Shown here: positions 61,168-64,000 of the stretch, one piece after another
How positions within the stretch are numbered: the first letter of the stretch is position 1
Layout of the letters: each line of letters opens with the position of its first letter
Source of the DNA: Streptomyces sp. NBC_00258
GTDB taxonomy: Bacteria > Actinomycetota > Actinomycetes > Streptomycetales > Streptomycetaceae
DNA: 64,000 nt
Direction: 5' to 3'
Assembly: GCF_036182465.1 (NCBI RefSeq)
Contig: NZ_CP108081.1
Location: forward strand, 11,470,001 to 11,534,000
Made by a program: the position numbers and the translations under genes
Notes under the pieces: generated by a model
The model's database searches: none
Told to the model about the DNA's origin: nothing
Seen by the model: only the letters and a program-made list of their open reading frames with translations

Positions 61168-62544
61168 ATGAAGACCTACGGTGCGGCTTCCCCCGCCGCT
61201 CCGCGCAGACACCGCTGGTGGTCCCGGGTCGCCGCCGTGGTGGCGGCGACCCTCGCGATCGGCATGCTCACTGCGGTAAATCCGGCGCCCGCCGAGGCGG
61301 CGACGGTGGACACCAATGCCTGGTATGTCCTGGTCAATCGCAACAGCGGCAAGGCGTTGGACGTCTCTGGCACGTCCAGCGCTGACGGCGCGCGGGTCAG
61401 CCAGTGGGCGCGCAACGACGCAGCCAACCAGCAATGGCAGTTCGTGGACTCCGGCGGCGGCTTCTACCGCCTCAAGGCCCGGCATTCGGGCAAGGTTCTC
61501 GACGTGGCCGGCGCCTCGACCGCAGACGGTGCCGCGATCCAGCAGTGGGCCGACCACAACGGGGCCAACCAGCAGTTCCGCCTGGCCGACTCGGACGCGG
61601 GCCACGTCCGGCTGATCAACCGCACCAGCAGCAAGGCGGTGGAGGTGCAGGGCGCCTCCACCGCCGACGGCGGCAACGTCGTCCAGTACTCCGACTGGGC
61701 CGGCGCCAACCAGCAGTGGCAGATGGTCAAGCTGTCGTCCGGCGGCGGCGGTGGCGGAGGATGCGGCAGCGCCCCGACTCTGGCGAGCGGTACGCACACG
61801 ATTCAGAGCGGCGGCAAAAGCCGCAGCTTCATCCTCAGGGTTCCCGCCAACTACGACAACAGCCACCCCTACCGGCTGATCTTCGCGTTCCACTGGCGGG
61901 GCGGAACCGCCGGCGACGTCGCCTCGGGCGGCACGAGCGGGAACGCCTGGTCCTACTACGGCCAACAGGAACAGTCGAACAACGGCGCCATCCTCGTCGC
62001 CCCACAGGGCCTCGGCAACGGCTGGGCCAATTCGGGCGATGAGGACATCACCTTCGTCGACGACATGATCCGGCGAATCGAGGGCGGCCTCTGTGTCAAC
62101 CCGGCACAGCGCTTCGCCACGGGATTCAGCTGGGGCGGCGGCATGAGCTACGCACTCGCCTGCAGCCGGGCGAACGTCTTCAGGGCCGTCGCTGTCATCT
62201 CCGGCGCTCAGATCAGCGGGTGCAGCGGAGGCACCCAGCCCATCGCCTACTTCGGAATCCACGGCATCAGCGACAACGTGCTCAACATCGGGCAAGGACG
62301 GTCCCTGCGCGACAAGTTCGTCGCCAACAACGGCTGCACTGCCCAAAGCCCGCGTGAGCCCGCCCCGGGCAGCCGAACGCACATCACCACCACCTACTCG
62401 GGCTGCCGTGCCGGATACCCGGTCCAATGGGCCGCGTTCGACGGAGGCCACATACCCGGTCCGGTCGACGGCTCCTCCGGCGAAAGCGGCGTCACCACCT
62501 GGACCAAAGCAGAGATCTGGAGGTTCTTCGCACAGTTCCAGTGA
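61168..62544 (+). CDS. CE1/PHB-depolymerase-like feruloyl (or acetylxylan) esterase with N-terminal CBM13
   Basis: This 458-residue secreted protein has a signal peptide ending near AEA and a three-repeat ricin module. A Gly linker leads to an LpqC/FaeB-type esterase domain with HPYRLIFAFHWRGG, nucleophile Ser321 in TGFSWGGGMSY, IAYFGIHGISD (acid) and AAFDGGHIPGP (His). Such enzymes release ferulate or acetate from arabinoxylan, which fits the operon with xylanase. PHB depolymerase is a less likely alternative. The ATG at 61168 follows AAGGGG. Its ricin module is nearly the same as that of the GH62 enzyme. Confidence 0.88.
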   Translation: MKTYGAASPAAPRRHRWWSRVAAVVAATLAIGMLTAVNPAPAEAATVDTNAWYVLVNRNSGKALDVSGTSSADGARVSQWARNDAANQQWQFVDSGGGFYRLKARHSGKVLDVAGASTADGAAIQQWADHNGANQQFRLADSDAGHVRLINRTSSKAVEVQGASTADGGNVVQYSDWAGANQQWQMVKLSSGGGGGGGCGSAPTLASGTHTIQSGGKSRSFILRVPANYDNSHPYRLIFAFHWRGGTAGDVASGGTSGNAWSYYGQQEQSNNGAILVAPQGLGNGWANSGDEDITFVDDMIRRIEGGLCVNPAQRFATGFSWGGGMSYALACSRANVFRAVAVISGAQISGCSGGTQPIAYFGIHGISDNVLNIGQGRSLRDKFVANNGCTAQSPREPAPGSRTHITTTYSGCRAGYPVQWAAFDGGHIPGPVDGSSGESGVTTWTKAEIWRFFAQFQ

Positions 62545-62560
62545 CACGCCCGCACCACGG

Positions 62561-62587
62561 GTGGAGCCAGGATCATCCTGGCTCCAC
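62561..62587. terminator. Terminator of xylanase/esterase operon
   Basis: GTGGAGCCAGGAT and ATCCTGGCTCCAC form a perfect 13-bp inverted repeat around a single C, 17 bases after the esterase stop. It also faces the 3' side of the group II intron on the other strand. Confidence 0.7.
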
Positions 62588-62700
62588 TCCGTCGACGTCC
62601 AACCCAGGTTGAAGGACGGAGAGGCCTTTTCAGAAGTGCTGAGTAAGCCCGGGGCGCGGTGCCGGGATCACTCCCGGTCCGTTTCCCCGGACTTCTCGCC

Positions 62701-62734
62701 GAACCCGCCGTGCGCCTCTCAACGCAACGGGCTC
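62701..62734 (-). ncRNA. Group II intron domain V
   Basis: On the minus strand GAGCCCGTTGCG pairs with CGCACGGCGGGTTC around TTGAGAGG. This gives the bulged 34-nt hairpin that forms the catalytic core of group II ribozymes. It lies 16 bases after the reverse transcriptase stop, the usual spacing. Confidence 0.8.
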
Positions 62735-62750
62735 TCCACGGAGACACCCA

Positions 62751-64000
62751 TCAGGCTCGAATCTCAGTCCATGGGCTGGGGATGCGGGCTCCTCGCCAGC
62801 GGTATCGGGTGACGACCACCGCTGCCATGTCGATGAGCTCGGTCCCCTCCGCCGAGATCGGCCGCCACACCCCACTGGGGGTGACGAACCGTCGGCGGAT
62901 GTCCTTCCACGTCCAGTGGTGCCGGACCCTCAGCATCCGCATCACTCGCCACCAGATGAAATCGGCGAGTGCGCTGAACTGGTTCTTGGCCACGGCATGC
63001 CGGAAGTAGGCGGACCAGCCCCGCACGATCTGGTTGATCCTGATCAGCAGGGACTTGAGATCTTGTTGCGACTGCCTGCGGGTCAGGGCTCGGATCTTCG
63101 CCTTCAGCTGCCGGATAGGGCGCTTGGCGATGAACGTGTAGACGTGCCACTGATCCGTCCCCTTCTTGCGGCGCCACTGGATGTGGAACCCCAGGAAGTC
63201 GATTCCGTCCTCCAGGTGCGTGACCTGGGTCTTTTCCTGTGACAGGCGAAGACCCAGCGGCTTGAGCAACTGACTGACGTCCTCGCGCACCGCCAGTATG
63301 TCTTCGCGGCTGCCGTTGACGAGCACGACGAAGTCGTCCGCGTAGCGGACGACTCGCCAGTTCGGCAGCTGCTTGCGACGGCGGCGGCTTTGGCGCTGCC
63401 ATGCGGTGGACATCGCCCCACCCGGCTTCCATGGCTCCATCAGGTGCTCGTCGAGCACCGACAGGGCGATGTTGGCCAGCAGCGGGGAGAGGATTCCACC
63501 CTGCGGGGTCCCGGTCATGGTTTCCTTGTTCTCGCCGAGCTCCGTCAGAATTCCGGCTTTCAGGAACGCCTTGACCAGGGCCAGAACGCGTTTGTCCTTC
63601 ACCCGGGCGCGCACGCGGTCCATCAGGGCCACGTGATCGATCCGGTCGAAGCATGCCTCGATGTCCGCGTCCAGCACCCAGCGGTAGCCGTTGGTGCCGA
63701 AGTGGTGGATCTCGGCGATCGCGTCCTGGGCCCGCCGGCCGGGCCGGAAACCGTAGGAGACCGGCGTGAAGTCGGCCTCGAAGACGGGCTCCAGCACCAG
63801 CTTCAGCGCGGCCTGCACGACCCGGTCCGCGACCGTCGGAATGCCGAGGCTGCGGACTTTCCCCGCCCCGCCCGGTTTCGGGATCTTGCGTTCCCGCACT
63901 GGAAGAGGTCGGAACGAGCCGTCCTTGAGAGCGGCCCGCAGGTCGTGCAGGAACCCGGGCGCCCCGATCCGCTCTTCGACCTCGATGACCGTCAGGCCGT
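62751..64000 (-). CDS. Group II intron reverse transcriptase/maturase, 5'-truncated by window
   Basis: At least 416 residues are visible, and the open frame continues to the window edge. Conserved RT blocks include LGIPTVADRVVQAALKLVLE, YGFRPGRRAQDAI, DADIEACFDRIDH, GTPQGGILSPLLANI and the catalytic RYADDFVVL (coded at 63333-63344). A maturase X domain (INQIVRGWSAYFRHAVAKNQ) follows, then a basic C-terminal segment with no clear HNH endonuclease. The protein helps the intron splice and copies it into DNA targets. No frameshift is seen. Confidence 0.95.
   Translation of the reverse strand, partial: GLTVIEVEERIGAPGFLHDLRAALKDGSFRPLPVRERKIPKPGGAGKVRSLGIPTVADRVVQAALKLVLEPVFEADFTPVSYGFRPGRRAQDAIAEIHHFGTNGYRWVLDADIEACFDRIDHVALMDRVRARVKDKRVLALVKAFLKAGILTELGENKETMTGTPQGGILSPLLANIALSVLDEHLMEPWKPGGAMSTAWQRQSRRRRKQLPNWRVVRYADDFVVLVNGSREDILAVREDVSQLLKPLGLRLSQEKTQVTHLEDGIDFLGFHIQWRRKKGTDQWHVYTFIAKRPIRQLKAKIRALTRRQSQQDLKSLLIRINQIVRGWSAYFRHAVAKNQFSALADFIWWRVMRMLRVRHHWTWKDIRRRFVTPSGVWRPISAEGTELIDMAAVVVTRYRWRGARIPSPWTEIRA

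Larger units (their letters stand above)
62640..64000 (-). mobile_element. Group II intron, 3' part (runs off window)
   Basis: A reverse transcriptase/maturase gene is followed by a typical 34-base domain V (62701-62734) and then a domain VI-like GC-rich stretch. The 3' splice site is placed only roughly, near 62640-62655. The 5' end of the intron lies beyond base 64000. The element is on the strand opposite to the xylanase operon and starts about 50-65 bp after that operon's terminator. Confidence 0.8.

Overview
The window is high-GC actinobacterial DNA and almost certainly comes from Streptomyces or a close relative. The signs are a complete cvn conservon with a CYP157-type P450, a GH10 xylanase that closely matches what I recall of S. 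lividans XlnA, GTG and TTG starts with GGAG-type ribosome sites, leaderless promoters, a sugar ABC importer without its own ATPase, and families largely confined to Streptomyces. It reads like a chromosome-arm region: metabolic and regulatory cassettes separated by gene debris and insertion sequences.

Layout. 1-7572: a broken-off aldo/keto reductase start, then a fructan locus (LacI regulator, sugar ABC importer with an intracellular GH32 enzyme, and a divergent secreted GH32 enzyme) with operator-like palindromes between the divergent units. 7569-12093: a small membrane-anchored protein, an OmpR-type two-component system, and a VTC-domain/DUF4956 pair that shares a GGTTAAG element with it. 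12250-16800: remnants (ABC ATPase, frameshifted DUF1801, internally deleted deazaflavin nitroreductase), an aldo/keto reductase, an SDR and a divergent MmyB-like regulator. 17037-25692: DUF6215, DUF1996 and DUF6236 proteins, a methyltransferase and a NarL-type two-component pair. 25811-28972: a TnpB (IS1341-type) element whose right-end hairpin loop has been split by a complete IS1182-family element. 29375-35447: a DUF4132 protein and a 1,689-residue protein, a possible outlying part of a MoxR-vWA type system. 36324-41257: VOC protein, fatty-acid desaturase with its ferredoxin reductase, divergent PucR-type regulator, and a thioredoxin-like protein with a disrupted CXXC. 41306-44729: MFS aromatic-acid transporter and divergent type-B carboxylesterase.

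45139-50945 holds a P450 converging on the cvnA-B-C-D-CYP157 operon. 51116-57392 is a scrap zone: serine recombinase, lipoprotein, ISAs1 (two remnants), IS30 and GntR pieces surround an ArAE-type exporter, a TIGR01777-type epimerase and a membrane metallophosphoesterase. 57393-62544 is an arabinoxylan cluster: GH62 arabinofuranosidase with a ricin module, divergent GH10 xylanase and a ricin-tagged feruloyl/PHB-type esterase. GAAACTTTC palindromes lie between the divergent genes. The window ends in a group II intron reverse transcriptase with a recognisable domain V on the minus strand.

Functionally, the fructan and arabinoxylan loci suit a soil polymer degrader. Secreted enzymes cut the polymer, the importer takes up products, and local repressors probably sense them. 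I found no tRNA, rRNA or CRISPR array. All names come from reading translations and motifs by eye; no database search was run.
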